Source: VRUE01 sp963774405 (GTDB lineage Bacteria > Actinomycetota > Thermoleophilia > Solirubrobacterales > 70-9). Taken from it: DNA of 64,000 bases. Numbering within the stretch: position 1 is the stretch's first letter; every line of letters begins with the position of its first letter. The position numbers and the translations under genes were made by a program. The stretch covers positions 186,001-250,000 of the forward strand of contig CAVZEV010000004.1 of the NCBI GenBank assembly GCA_963774405.1, written 5' to 3'. This document shows, in pieces, positions 8,142 through 16,739 of the stretch. The notes below the pieces were generated by a model. That model was not told the origin of the DNA and did not search any database. It saw nothing but the letters and a program-made list of their open reading frames with translations.

Positions 8142-8867
8142 ATGAACCACCTCAGGGCACTCATGGTCGCGGCAACGTCCGCATTGCTTGTCGCCGCGGT
8201 CATCGGCCCCGCTTCGGCGGCCGCCGAAACCAAAGTTTGCGCGGTAGGAGAACCGGAAGCTGCGCCACCCTGCGCATCAGGGGAGAAGGAATACAAAGCC
8301 AAAACAATTTTATTTTCTCTGGCAAGGGGTAATGCCGTTTTCAGCAGCGGTGCCGGGACCGTGGAATGCAATGAATCCTCTGCGGAAGGCGCACTGTTCG
8401 GAACCGGAAGCAAAGAAGGCTCGCTCGGCAAATTCAGCTGGTCAAATAACAAATCGAGCGAATGTCCCTCAACCATACCAGGCGTCAAATCCGCAAGACT
8501 CGAAGCGATTGGCCTGAGCTGGACGATCTTATTCGAATGGCTTAACAACAGCACGCTCAAAAAAAATCCAAACGCAATTGTTACCTTACACAAAGTCTTA
8601 TTACGCTTGATTTTGGGAAGCGTAGTCTGCACCTACAAGGCCGACATGGAAAAAAGTGAAAGCTATTCTTTGGCTGACGAGAAGGTGTTAACCGGCTTCT
8701 TCAACCACGACAACACGTCCTCTGGATTGGCCGAGGTCCACTACGAAGAAATATTGCTGGTGGACAACCCTACCGATAGCATGACCTGTCCGGGGCTGGT
8801 GAAATATTCCGCTGAATACCTCGCCAAAGGTGAGGGCGAAGAAACGGAACTCGCGGTACGCGGGTGA
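8142..8867 (+). CDS. Low-GC secreted protein of unknown function
   Basis: 241 aa from ATG 8142, chosen because the ribosome site AGGAAGGAG ends 6 nt upstream; ATG 8136 would overlap it. A signal peptide is clear: MNHLRALMVAATSALLVAAVIGPASA-AAE. The mature part has paired cysteines (KVCAVGEPEAAPPCAS, GTVECNESS, SSECPS, SVVCTY, DSMTCPG) and no membrane segment, so it is probably exported and disulfide-bonded. Base composition is markedly more AT-rich than either neighbour, with A/T-ending codons, which suggests transfer or relaxed codon selection. I do not recognise a domain. The gene stands alone after egtD. Confidence 0.75.
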   Translation: MNHLRALMVAATSALLVAAVIGPASAAAETKVCAVGEPEAAPPCASGEKEYKAKTILFSLARGNAVFSSGAGTVECNESSAEGALFGTGSKEGSLGKFSWSNNKSSECPSTIPGVKSARLEAIGLSWTILFEWLNNSTLKKNPNAIVTLHKVLLRLILGSVVCTYKADMEKSESYSLADEKVLTGFFNHDNTSSGLAEVHYEEILLVDNPTDSMTCPGLVKYSAEYLAKGEGEETELAVRG

Positions 8868-8882
8868 GTCAGGCGGGCTAGC

Positions 8883-9815
8883 TCAGGGTGCGAGGACGTC
8901 GATCAGCTCGCCGAGCTTGTTCGGCGTCGTGATCGGGGTGAGGATCGGCAGGGTGATGCCGCCGGCGACGAAGGAGTCGATTCGCTCCTTCATCGCCGGC
9001 GGCTTGCCGAAGATGAACATCTCCTCGATCAGCTCCCAGGGTGCCGCCGCGGCCGCGCCCTGGCGATCGCCCGCCTCCCAGGCCTCGATCATCGGCGCGA
9101 TCTGCTCGCCGTAGCCGAGCCAGCGGTAGAAGGCGGCGTAGACCGGCACGGTGATGTAGGAGGAGAACATGAAGCGGGCCAGCGGCTCGACCGCCTCGCG
9201 CTCGCCCGGCAGGCAGAAGAAGCGACAGAGCAGCTCGAAGCCCGCAGGCGCGCCCTCCAGTTGAGCCGCCACCTTGGGCAGGCCGCCGAGCGGCAGGAAG
9301 TTGGTGAATGCGCCGGCGGCGCGCTCGACCGCCAGCTCGAGCATCTTGCCGCGCAGCGCCGCGAGCACAACCGGGACCGGCCGCGCCGGCGCGCTCTCCA
9401 GCTTGAAGCCGCTCGCGGTGCGCTCGCCGGCCAGGGCGGCGTCGAGGAAGTCGAGCGTCTCGCGCACCTTGGCCAGCGGCCGCTCGAAGGGGATGCCGTT
9501 CCAGCCTTCGACGATGCGATCCGAGGAGGAGCCGATGCCGAGCACGAAGCGCCCATCCGAGGCGCTTGCCAGCGCCGCCGCCTCCTGCGCAAGCAGCGCC
9601 GGCCCGCGCTGGAAGACGCCGACGATCCCGGTGCCCAGGCGCGCCCGCTCGGTCCAGGCGGCGCTCAGCGCCAGCGGCGTGAAGCCATCGGGCCCGTTCG
9701 TCTCACCGCTCCAGAGGTCGGTGTAGCCGCTCGCCTCGGCTTGCTTCACAAGCCCTTCGTGCCCCGCCAGGCTCAACCCCGGCAGCGGCAGCGTCAACCC
9801 CCAACGCCCACTCAT
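8883..9815 (-). CDS. LLM-class F420-dependent oxidoreductase
   Basis: 310 aa luciferase-like TIM barrel. N-terminal MSGRWGLTLPLPGLSLAGHEGLVKQAEASGYTDLW, then LGTGIVGVFQRGP and the family block SDGRFVLGIGSSSDRIVEGWNG. It is related to the partial protein at the left end of the window but clearly a different subgroup. F420 use is expected from the family and from the actinobacterial setting; the substrate is unknown. It is divergent from glpX, with a palindromic repeat in the gap. Confidence 0.85.
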   Translation of the reverse strand: MSGRWGLTLPLPGLSLAGHEGLVKQAEASGYTDLWSGETNGPDGFTPLALSAAWTERARLGTGIVGVFQRGPALLAQEAAALASASDGRFVLGIGSSSDRIVEGWNGIPFERPLAKVRETLDFLDAALAGERTASGFKLESAPARPVPVVLAALRGKMLELAVERAAGAFTNFLPLGGLPKVAAQLEGAPAGFELLCRFFCLPGEREAVEPLARFMFSSYITVPVYAAFYRWLGYGEQIAPMIEAWEAGDRQGAAAAAPWELIEEMFIFGKPPAMKERIDSFVAGGITLPILTPITTPNKLGELIDVLAP

Positions 9816-9840
9816 AACCGCACCCTACCCCGGCAGGTCG

Positions 9841-9889
9841 GTTCCGGTGCGCTTTATCCCCGATATGGCGGGAAAAGGCGCACCGGAAC
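9841..9889 (+). repeat. Dispersed palindromic repeat, copy 1
   Basis: The left arm begins GTTCCGGTGCGC (9841-9852) and the right arm ends GCGCACCGGAAC (9878-9889). The inner part is imperfectly paired. The outer arm and the following TTTAT are shared with the inverted repeat at 36303-36349. It fills the gap between the divergent luciferase-like gene and glpX. Confidence 0.75.
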
Positions 9890-9910
9890 GATCTACTAGG
9901 CTGCCGGGGG

Positions 9911-10906
9911 ATGGAGGGGACCGCCGCCAAGCCGGATCGCAACCTTGCGCTGGAGCTGGTCCGGGTGACCGAGGCCGCGGCGCTCGCCGCCGCGCGCTGG
10001 GTCGGTCGGGGCGACAAGCTGGCCGCTGACGGTGCCGCCGTCGACGCGATGCGCTTCGTCCTCGACACGGTCGCGATGGACGGCGTCGTCGTGATCGGCG
10101 AGGGCGAGAAGGACGAGGCCCCGATGCTCTTCAACGGCGAGCAGATCGGCGACGGCAGCCCGCCGGTGGTCGACATCGCCGTCGACCCGCTGGAGGGGAC
10201 GACGCTCTGCGCCCGCGGCATGCCCAGCGCCCTGGCTGTGATCGCGCTCGCCGAGCGCGGCTCGATGTTCGACCCCGGGCCCTGCGTCTACATGGAGAAG
10301 ATGGCCGGCGGCGAGGAGATCGCCGACCTGCTCGACCTCGACCGTCCCCTGCCCGAGACCTTGAGGTTGATCGCCGAGCGCAAGGGCGGGAGCGTCGGCG
10401 ACGTGATCGTCGTCATGCTCGACCGCCCCCGCCACGAGGAGGCGATGCGCGAAGTGCGCGAGGCGGGCGCCCGCCTGCGCCTGATCAGCGACGGCGACGT
10501 CTCCGCCGCCCTGCTCGCGGTCAGCGAACGGTCCCCGGTCGACCTGCTCTGGGGCATCGGCGGCACTCCCGAGGGCGTGCTCTCGGCCGCGGCGCTGAAG
10601 TCGATGGGCGGCGAGCTGCTCGGCCGCCTCTGGCCGCGCAACGAGGAGGAGCGCAGCGCTGCCCTCGACGCCGGCTACGACCTCGAGCGCGTCCTTACCG
10701 CCAACGACCTCTGCTCCGGCGAGGACGTCTTCTTCTCCGCCACCGGCGTCACCGACGGCGACGTCCTGCAGGGCGTCCGCTACCGCGGCAACGGCGCAAC
10801 CACGGAATCGCTGGTCATGCGCTCGCGCTCAGGCACCGTGCGCCGCGTCCAGGCCCGCCACGACCGCACCAAGTTGCGGGCCGTGACCGGCGAGCGCTAC
10901 GGCTGA
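9911..10906 (+). CDS. glpX: Class II fructose-1,6-bisphosphatase
   Basis: 331 aa. GlpX hydrolyses fructose 1,6-bisphosphate to fructose 6-phosphate in gluconeogenesis. Metal-binding motifs are visible: GEGEKDEAP (63-71) and DIAVDPLEGTT (88-98). The substrate-binding WGIGGTPEGV segment and the late FFSATGVTDGD block follow. The length is typical. The last 10 bp overlap the tail of the convergent yihY-like gene. Confidence 0.94.
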   Translation: MEGTAAKPDRNLALELVRVTEAAALAAARWVGRGDKLAADGAAVDAMRFVLDTVAMDGVVVIGEGEKDEAPMLFNGEQIGDGSPPVVDIAVDPLEGTTLCARGMPSALAVIALAERGSMFDPGPCVYMEKMAGGEEIADLLDLDRPLPETLRLIAERKGGSVGDVIVVMLDRPRHEEAMREVREAGARLRLISDGDVSAALLAVSERSPVDLLWGIGGTPEGVLSAAALKSMGGELLGRLWPRNEEERSAALDAGYDLERVLTANDLCSGEDVFFSATGVTDGDVLQGVRYRGNGATTESLVMRSRSGTVRRVQARHDRTKLRAVTGERYG

Positions 10907-11799
10907 GCCTCCTCCTCGCAGCCACACGGCTTCTTCGCCTCGCTCCCGGGCCCGTAGGGCATTTCCCCGGTCTCGTGCAGCTCGTGGCGCAATGAGTTGA
11001 TCACCGCCCCCGCCAGGATGGCGAGGCTGAGCACGTAGAACCAGAGCAGGGCGATGAGGATGAAGCCCAGGGTCGAGCCGAAGCGCGAGAGGCTGGAGAC
11101 GTTGGAGAGGTAGACCGGGAAGAGCCAGTTGGCGATGCCGGCGCTGAAGGTGACGAAGGCGGCCCCGGGCCAGACCGCGCGCCAGGGCATGTGCCCTTTC
11201 GGCACCGCCCAGAAGATCACGCAGCAGATCAGGAAGGTGATCAGCAGCGCCGCGCCGAGCAGCAGCGCGGTGTCGATCGCCTTGATGTTGGAGAGGCCGA
11301 AGGGCAGCCGGTCGGTGCTCGAGACCAGGGTGCTCTCCATCGTCGGCACGAAGATGCTGGCGGCGATGAAGAGCAGGACGACCGCCAGCATCGCGAAGGA
11401 GAAGCGCTTCTGCTCGACCCAGCCGCGGCACTCGACGTGGTAGATGCGGCAGAAGGCGGTGTCCATCGCCCCCCAGAAGGAGGCGCCGATCCAGAGCGAG
11501 CCGAAGAAGGCGGCGATCCCGATCGTCGCCGAGTTTTCCTCGATCCGGCTGAGCACGTCGGTCAGCGTGTGCTGCTCGACGTTGGGGAAGAGCCGCTTGA
11601 GGTCGTCGAGCACGCTCGCCTCGACGCCGCCGATCTTCAGCACCTGGCCGAAGACGAAGAGCACCAGCAGGGCGAAGGGAAAGACCGCCAGCATCAGGTT
11701 GTAGGCGACCATCGCCGAGAGCCCGGTGACGTTCTCGCGGTAGGCGCGGTTCCAGAAGGCGCGCAGCCAGGGGCGGGTTTGTCGCATGGATTTGGGCAT
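10897..11799 (-). CDS. YihY/virulence factor BrkB family membrane protein
   Basis: 300 aa with six predicted hydrophobic helices. The family signature is present: NVTGLSAMVAYNLMLAVFPFALLVL near the start, then WIGASFWGAMDTAFCRIYHVE, and a late GFILIALLWFYVLSLAILAGAVINS. The C-terminal tail is charged and Cys-containing (KKPCGCEEEAQP). Function is unproven in this family, which was once called ribonuclease BN by mistake. Its start codon abuts the -35 box of the promoter that points the other way toward the sigma factor gene. Confidence 0.88.
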   Translation of the reverse strand: MPKSMRQTRPWLRAFWNRAYRENVTGLSAMVAYNLMLAVFPFALLVLFVFGQVLKIGGVEASVLDDLKRLFPNVEQHTLTDVLSRIEENSATIGIAAFFGSLWIGASFWGAMDTAFCRIYHVECRGWVEQKRFSFAMLAVVLLFIAASIFVPTMESTLVSSTDRLPFGLSNIKAIDTALLLGAALLITFLICCVIFWAVPKGHMPWRAVWPGAAFVTFSAGIANWLFPVYLSNVSSLSRFGSTLGFILIALLWFYVLSLAILAGAVINSLRHELHETGEMPYGPGSEAKKPCGCEEEAQP

Positions 11800-11828
11800 T
11801 TGACTTCAGAAACTGAAGCGACTAATAT
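11800..11828 (+). promoter_or_regulatory. Strong sigma-70-type promoter with a dyad in the spacer
   Basis: -35 TTGACT at 11800-11805, a 17-bp spacer, and -10 TAATAT at 11823-11828. This is close to consensus and conspicuous in GC-rich DNA. The dyad CTTCAGAAACTGAAG (11804-11818) overlaps the -35 and spacer, where a bound regulator would block polymerase. Transcription would start near 11835, toward the sigma factor gene. Confidence 0.8.
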
Positions 11829-11834
11829 GCGAAC

Positions 11835-11926
11835 AGACGTTTGAGCGAAACCAGATCGCCCGTCCCAGGCCTCAAGGCCAGCGCAGGATATTCAGCTTCT
11901 CGGACCGGATACCCGGTCCGTTTTTT
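11835..11926 (+). ncRNA. Candidate short leader transcript or small RNA upstream of sigA
   Basis: Lies between a near-consensus promoter and a perfect intrinsic terminator, giving an RNA of about 90 nt with no obvious ORF. TTGAG (11841-11845) can pair with CTCAA (11871-11875), and GGCC-TCAA-GGCC (11868-11879) can form an alternative stem, so mutually exclusive folds are possible. It could be an attenuated leader of the sigma factor gene or a free-standing small RNA. No known RNA family was recognised. Confidence 0.4.
11901..11926 (+). terminator. Intrinsic terminator in the sigA leader
   Basis: Stem CGGACCGG (11901-11908) and CCGGTCCG (11913-11920), loop ATAC, followed at once by six T. This is a textbook Rho-independent terminator on the + strand, 73 bp upstream of the sigma factor start. 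A second hairpin (GCGACT 11928-11933 with AGTCGC 11955-11960, inner CCGCC-TTC-GGCGG) follows and may belong to the readthrough RNA. Confidence 0.82.
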
Positions 11927-11999
11927 CGCGACTCTCCGCCTTCGGCGGCGTTCTAGTCGCAGGACTTAACCACCTTTCCAAAGAAACGAGTCAGACAGG

Positions 12000-13107
12000 A
12001 TGCTGGTAGCAGAGCTTCAGGAGTTGGAGGAGGTCAAAGGCCTCATCACCCGTGGGCAGCAGCTCGGCGTGCTGACCTTCGGCGATGTCGCCTCCGCGGT
12101 CTCGGAGGTCGATCTCGACGAGTCGGACGTCGAGGACCTCTACGGGCACCTCGAGAAGTCGGGGATCGAGCTCGTCGAGGACATGGACCCGGCCCAGAAA
12201 GCGGCCGCGGAAGCGCTCCCGATCGACACCGGGAAAAAAGGCCGGCGCCGCCAGAAAGCCGCGCTCGACCTGAAACCCGACATGACCACGGACAGCCTGC
12301 AGCTGTTCCTCAAGGACATCGGCAAGGTCCGCCTGCTGACCGCCGCGGAGGAGGTCGAACTCGCCAAGCGGATCGAGCGCGGCGACCTCGACGCGAAGCA
12401 GAAAATGGTCGAGTCGAACCTGCGCCTGGTCGTCTCGATCGCGAAGAACTACCGCAACCAGGGCCTGCCCTTCCTCGACCTGATCCAGGAGGGCACGCTG
12501 GGCCTGGTCCGCGCGGCGGAGAAGTTCGACTACCGCAAGGGGTTCAAGTTCTCGACCTACGCCGACCTGGTGGATCCGCCAGGCGATCGCCCGCGCGCTC
12601 GCCGACAAGGCACGCACGATCCGCATCCCGGTCCACGTGGTCGAGAAGCTGAACAAGATCGGCCGCGCCGAGCGCAAGCTGGTCACCGAGCTGGGCCGCG
12701 AGCCGACCCCGGAGGAGATCGCCGAGGTGACCGGGATCGACCCCGAGGAGGTCGACTCGATCAAGCGCTCCGCCCAGGCCCCGGTCTCGCTGGAGAAGCC
12801 GGTCGGCGACGAGGAGGAGTCGGAGTTCGGCCAGTTCATCGCCGACGAGAAGGCCGAGTCCCCCTTCGACCGCGCCGCGGACCTGCTGACCAAAGAGGCG
12901 CTGAAGGAGGCGCTGGAGAACCTCTCCTACCGCGAGCGCCGCGTGCTGGAGCTGCGCTACGGCCTCGGCGGCGAGCACCCGCGCACGCTGGACGAGGTCG
13001 GGCGCACGTTCAACGTCACCCGCGAGCGCATCCGCCAGATCGAGAACCAGTCGCTGAAGAAGCTGCAGCAGCTGGGCGAAGCGCAGAAGCTGCGCGAGGT
13101 CACCTGA
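12000..13107 (+). CDS. sigA: RNA polymerase primary-type sigma factor (RpoD/SigA), one frameshift
   Basis: About 368 aa after correcting one indel. Region 1.2-2.1 starts at TTDSLQLFLKDIGKVRLLTAAEEVELAKRI. Region 2 has NLRLVVSIAKNYRNQGLPFLDLIQEG and FKFSTYA. After the break, region 3 is KARTIRIPVHVVEKLNKIGR and region 4.2 is LDEVGRTFNVTRERIRQIE. An extra G near 12561 throws TWWIRQAIARAL out of frame; removing it restores the universal motif exactly. The essential nature of the gene makes a sequence error the likely reason. The ATG is preceded by only a poor ribosome site. The leader holds a promoter and terminator (separate entries). pilT follows 50 bp downstream. Confidence 0.9.
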
Positions 13108-13157
13108 TTCCTCACCAGGTCTAAGGATGTTGGGCATCCCGGCCGATAAAGGTCGGG

Positions 13158-14279
13158 ATGTTCGACATCGACAAAGCGCTGCGCACGCTCGTCGAGCGTG
13201 AGGGATCCGACCTCCACGTCAAGGTCGACTCGCCGCCGATCGCCCGCATGCACGGGGAATTGGCCCACCTCGAGGGCTACGAGCCGCTCAGCGCCGAGGA
13301 CACCGAGAAGGCCTTCCACGACATCGCCGAGGTGCGCTCGCTGACCGAGTTCGAGGAGGATGGCGAGGCCGACTTCTCCTACTCGATCCCCGGCCTGGCC
13401 CGCTTCCGCGTCAACGCCTTCAAACAGCGCGGCTCGATCTCGATCGTCTGCCGCGCGATCCCCTTCGAGATCCGCTCGATCGAGGAACTGGGCCTGCCCT
13501 CGGTCGTCACCAGCCTGGCCGAGGAGCCGCGCGGGATCATCCTCGTCACCGGCACCACCGGCTCGGGCAAGAGCACGACGCTGGCGGCGATGATCGACCA
13601 CATCAACCAGACCCGGGCGCATCACATCGTCACGCTCGAGGACCCGATCGAGTACCTGCACGACGACAAGCGCTCGATCGTCAACCAGCGCGAAGTCGGC
13701 TCCGACACGGTCAGCTTCGGCCGCGCGATGCGTCGCGTCCTGCGCCAGGACCCCGACGTGATCCTGATCGGCGAGATGCGCGACGAGGAGACCGTGCGCA
13801 CGGCGCTCTCGGCCGCCGAGACCGGCCACCTCGTGCTCTCCACGGTCCACACCCTCGACGCGACCGAGACGATCAACCGCATCATCGACTTCTTCCCGCC
13901 CCACCTGCAGCAGCAGGCGCGGGTGATGCTGGCCTCGACCCTGAAGGGCGCGATCGCCCAGCGCCTCGTCCCCGACGTGACCGGCGACGGCCGCGTCGCC
14001 GCCGCCGAGGTGATGGTCGTCACCGGCCGCGTCCAGGACCTGATCCTCAACCCCGAAGAAACGGGCAAGATCACCGAGGTCATCGGCGAGGGCGAGTACT
14101 ACGGCATGCGCACCTTCGACCAGTCGCTGCTGCGCTACGTGATGGAGGGCAAGGTGACCGAGGAGGTCGCCCTCGACTACGCCTCCAGCCCGCACGACTT
14201 CAAGCTGATGCTGGCCGCGGGCGGCCAGCGGGCGAGCGGCATCGAGCAGCTCGGCAAAGAGGAGCCGGTGGCACCGTGA
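13158..14279 (+). CDS. pilT: Type IV pilus twitching ATPase PilT
   Basis: 373 aa, intact. PilT is the hexameric cytoplasmic ATPase that drives pilus retraction. Walker A is GTTGSGKSTT (about 131-140). The Asp box is HHIVTLEDPIEYLHDDKRSIVNQREVG, Walker B is DVILIGEMRD, and the His box is TGHLVLSTVHT. The C-terminus lacks the usual AIRNLIRE motif and reads GRVQDLILNPEETGKITEVI, so it may belong to a divergent PilT/PilU branch. It overlaps the next gene by 4 bp (GTGA). Confidence 0.93.
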   Translation: MFDIDKALRTLVEREGSDLHVKVDSPPIARMHGELAHLEGYEPLSAEDTEKAFHDIAEVRSLTEFEEDGEADFSYSIPGLARFRVNAFKQRGSISIVCRAIPFEIRSIEELGLPSVVTSLAEEPRGIILVTGTTGSGKSTTLAAMIDHINQTRAHHIVTLEDPIEYLHDDKRSIVNQREVGSDTVSFGRAMRRVLRQDPDVILIGEMRDEETVRTALSAAETGHLVLSTVHTLDATETINRIIDFFPPHLQQQARVMLASTLKGAIAQRLVPDVTGDGRVAAAEVMVVTGRVQDLILNPEETGKITEVIGEGEYYGMRTFDQSLLRYVMEGKVTEEVALDYASSPHDFKLMLAAGGQRASGIEQLGKEEPVAP

Positions 14280-14914
14280 GGGAGAAGCTGAACGAGAACC
14301 CCGATCGCCCAGGTCGCGCTCGTCGCGATCCTCGTCGTGGTCGGCGCCTTCATCTTCATCAGACCAGCGCGGGCGGCGAAGAAAGCGAAGAACGCGGGCC
14401 GACCGAAGCGACGGTCGCCGTCGCCGGCACCGGAGCAGTCGGCACCGCCACCGGCGCGACGCCGGGGGAAGCGGTCGAAGGCGCGGTCGAAAGTGCGATC
14501 GAAGCGGCAGCGGCGAAGCCGCCGCCGCGGCGACCGGCCGCGGTCCCCGCCGCCGCCGATGCCGGCGCCGGTCGCGCAGCGCCTATCGACGCCGGCAAGA
14601 TCGTCGTCCTGCTGGTCGTCCACGACGGTGGCATCGACGACAGGCTGATCCGGCAGTCGCCGCTCGCAGCTGCACTCGAACCCCGACGTCGCCCTCTTCA
14701 CCGTGCCCGCGAAGCACATCTCCCGCTACGCGGCGATCACCCTCGGCCTCGACGTCAACCAGGTGCCGGCGCTGGTCGTGATGCAGCCGAAGCAGCTCAG
14801 CGGTGGCATGCCGCAGGCCAGCGTCGACTACGGCTTCCAGACCTCGCAGAGCGTCTCGCAGGCCGTCGCGACGCCGGCTACAAGGTCCCGAAGCTCACCT
14901 ACCACCCGAACTGA
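14276..14914 (+). CDS. Membrane-anchored thioredoxin-like protein of the pilus locus, frameshifted
   Basis: About 210 aa once several single-base indels are bridged (near 14305, 14362, 14650 and 14873). The corrected reading is a short cytoplasmic start (MREKLNENP), a transmembrane helix (IAQVALVAILVVVGAFIFI), a long Ala/Glu/Pro-rich linker, then a compact C-terminal domain. That domain begins KIVVLLVVHDGG and continues NPDVALFTVPAKHISRYAAITLGLDVNQVPALVVMQPK. The beta-alpha-beta layout with a cis-Pro-like VNQVPALVV suggests a thioredoxin fold without the CXXC pair. Position between pilT and pilB implies a pilus assembly role; the exact role is unknown. Confidence 0.55.
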   Translation: MREKLNENPDRPGRARRDPRRGRRLHLHQTSAGGEESEERGPTEATVAVAGTGAVGTATGATPGEAVEGAVESAIEAAAAKPPPRRPAAVPAAADAGAGRAAPIDAGKIVVLLVVHDGGIDDRLIRQSPLAAALEPRRRPLHRAREAHLPLRGDHPRPRRQPGAGAGRDAAEAAQRWHAAGQRRLRLPDLAERLAGRRDAGYKVPKLTYHPN

Positions 14915-14921
14915 GCCGGCG

Positions 14922-16739
14922 ATGAGCGACCGAAAACCAATACCCAGGCCACCTCCGCCCGGTCCCCGACTCGGGCGGCTCGGCGGCGCCGGCGATGCCG
15001 GGCCCCGGCGAGGGCACGCTCGGGCTCACCCCGCCGCTGCATCGCGGCCACTCGCGCGGCTTCATCACCGACGTCCTGGTCGAGCTCGGCTACGCCAGCC
15101 CGAAGCCGTCCATACGGCGGTCGAGGAATCGCGCACCGCCGGGCGGCCGCCCGAGTCGCTGCTGGTCAGCAAGGCACGATCAACGCCGAACAGCTCTCGC
15201 GCGCGACCGCCGAGCGCTACGGGCTCGACCACGTCGACCTCGCCGATCTACCAGGTGGACGTCGCCGCGGCGGCGCTGTTCCCGGTGACGATGGCGCGCC
15301 GCTACAAGGCGGTGCCGGTCGGCTACGTCGACCAGCAGACGCTGCTGGTCGCCGCCGTCGACCCCGCCAACGTGCTCGCCGTCGACGACATCCAGATCGC
15401 CACCGGCCTCGACTGCCAGATCGCGGTCGCCGCCAAGGACGACGTCGAGGCGCTGCTCGGCCCGGCTCGGCACGATGCAGAGCGCCGCCGCCGACGCGAT
15501 CGTCGAGGAGCAGGACCGGGTCGAGGAAGCCGAGGGGCCGGGACGGTCTCGCCACAGTCAGCGACATGCAGGCCAGCGCCGAGGACGCGCCGGTGATCAA
15601 GCTCGTCTACAGCATCCTCGCCCAGGCCGTGGGGGAGGGGGCCTCCGACATCCACCTCGAGCCCGAAGAGGGCGAGCTGCGGATCCGGTTCCGGATCGAC
15701 GGCGTGCTGAAGGAGTCGGCGCACGTGCCGAAGCGGATGATCGGCGCCGTGATCTCGCGCCTGAAGATCATGAGCGAGCTCGACATCGCCGAGAAGCGGG
15801 TGCCCCAGGACGGCCGGGTCAGCGTCGCGGTCGAGGAGCGCCGCATCGACCTGCGCGTGACCACCCTGCCGACCTCAGCGCGGCGAGGGGGCGACGATCC
15901 GCATCCTCGACGAGAGCAACGCCCAGCGCACGCTCGACGACCTCGGCATGGACGGCTCGGCCCGGGCCCGCTTCGAGGACGCCTTCCGGCAGTCCTACGG
16001 CGCCGTCCTCGTCACCGGGCCGACCGGCTCCGGTAAGAGCACGACCCTCTACGCGGCGCTGGCCGAGCTCAACGAGATCGAGCGGAAGATCATCACGATC
16101 GAGGACCCGGTCGAGTACCAGGATCCCCGGCATCAACCAGATGAACGTCAACCGCAAGGCCGGGCTCGACTTCGCCCGCGGCCTGCGCTCGATCCTGCGC
16201 GCCGACCCCGACATCGTGATGGTCGGCGAGATCCGCGACGCCGAGACCGCGCGGATCGCGATCGAGGCCGCGCTGACCGGCCACATGATGCTGACCACGC
16301 TGCACACCAACGACGCCCCCGGCGCGATCGCGCGCCTCAACGAGATGGGCATCGAGACCTTCCTCACCGCCTCCGCCGTCGACTGCGTCGTCGCCCAGCG
16401 CCTCGCCCGCAAGCTCTGCCCGAACTGCAAGCGGCGCGCGGTCGTCCCGGTAATGGCGCTGGCCGAGGCCGGGATCAGGGTCGGCGCCGACGTCGAGGCC
16501 TACGAGCCGGTCGGCTGCGGGCGCTGCAACCAGAGCGGCTACAAGCGGCCGGGTCGGGATCTACTCGGTGATGACCCTGAGCGAGCGGCTGAAGGAAATG
16601 ACGATCGCTCAGCGCGCCGGAGCCCGAAATCGCCGCCGTCGCCCGCGAGGAGGGAATGCTGACCCTGCGCGAGGACGGCGTCTTCAAGGTTCGAGCCGGC
16701 ATCACCAGCCTCGAGGAGGTCCTCCGTGTCACTGCCTGA
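14922..16739 (+). CDS. pilB: Type IV pilus assembly ATPase PilB (GspE family), many frameshifts
   Basis: About 600 aa after bridging about ten single-base indels (for example near 15105, 15166, 15245, 15460, 15882, 16121, 16554 and 16608). The N-terminal GspEII-like domain contains FITDVLVELGYASPEAVHTAVEESRT and LDHVDLAIYQVDV. The core has DIHLEPEEGELRIRFRIDG, Walker A GPTGSGKSTTLY, the Asp box ITIEDPVEYQIPGINQMNVN, Walker B DIVMVGEIRD and His box HMMLTTLHTNDAP. A zinc-binding tetracysteine CPNC-(66 nt)-CGRC follows. It powers pilus extension. The ATG follows the previous stop by 7 bp and the tail overlaps the next start. Confidence 0.88.
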
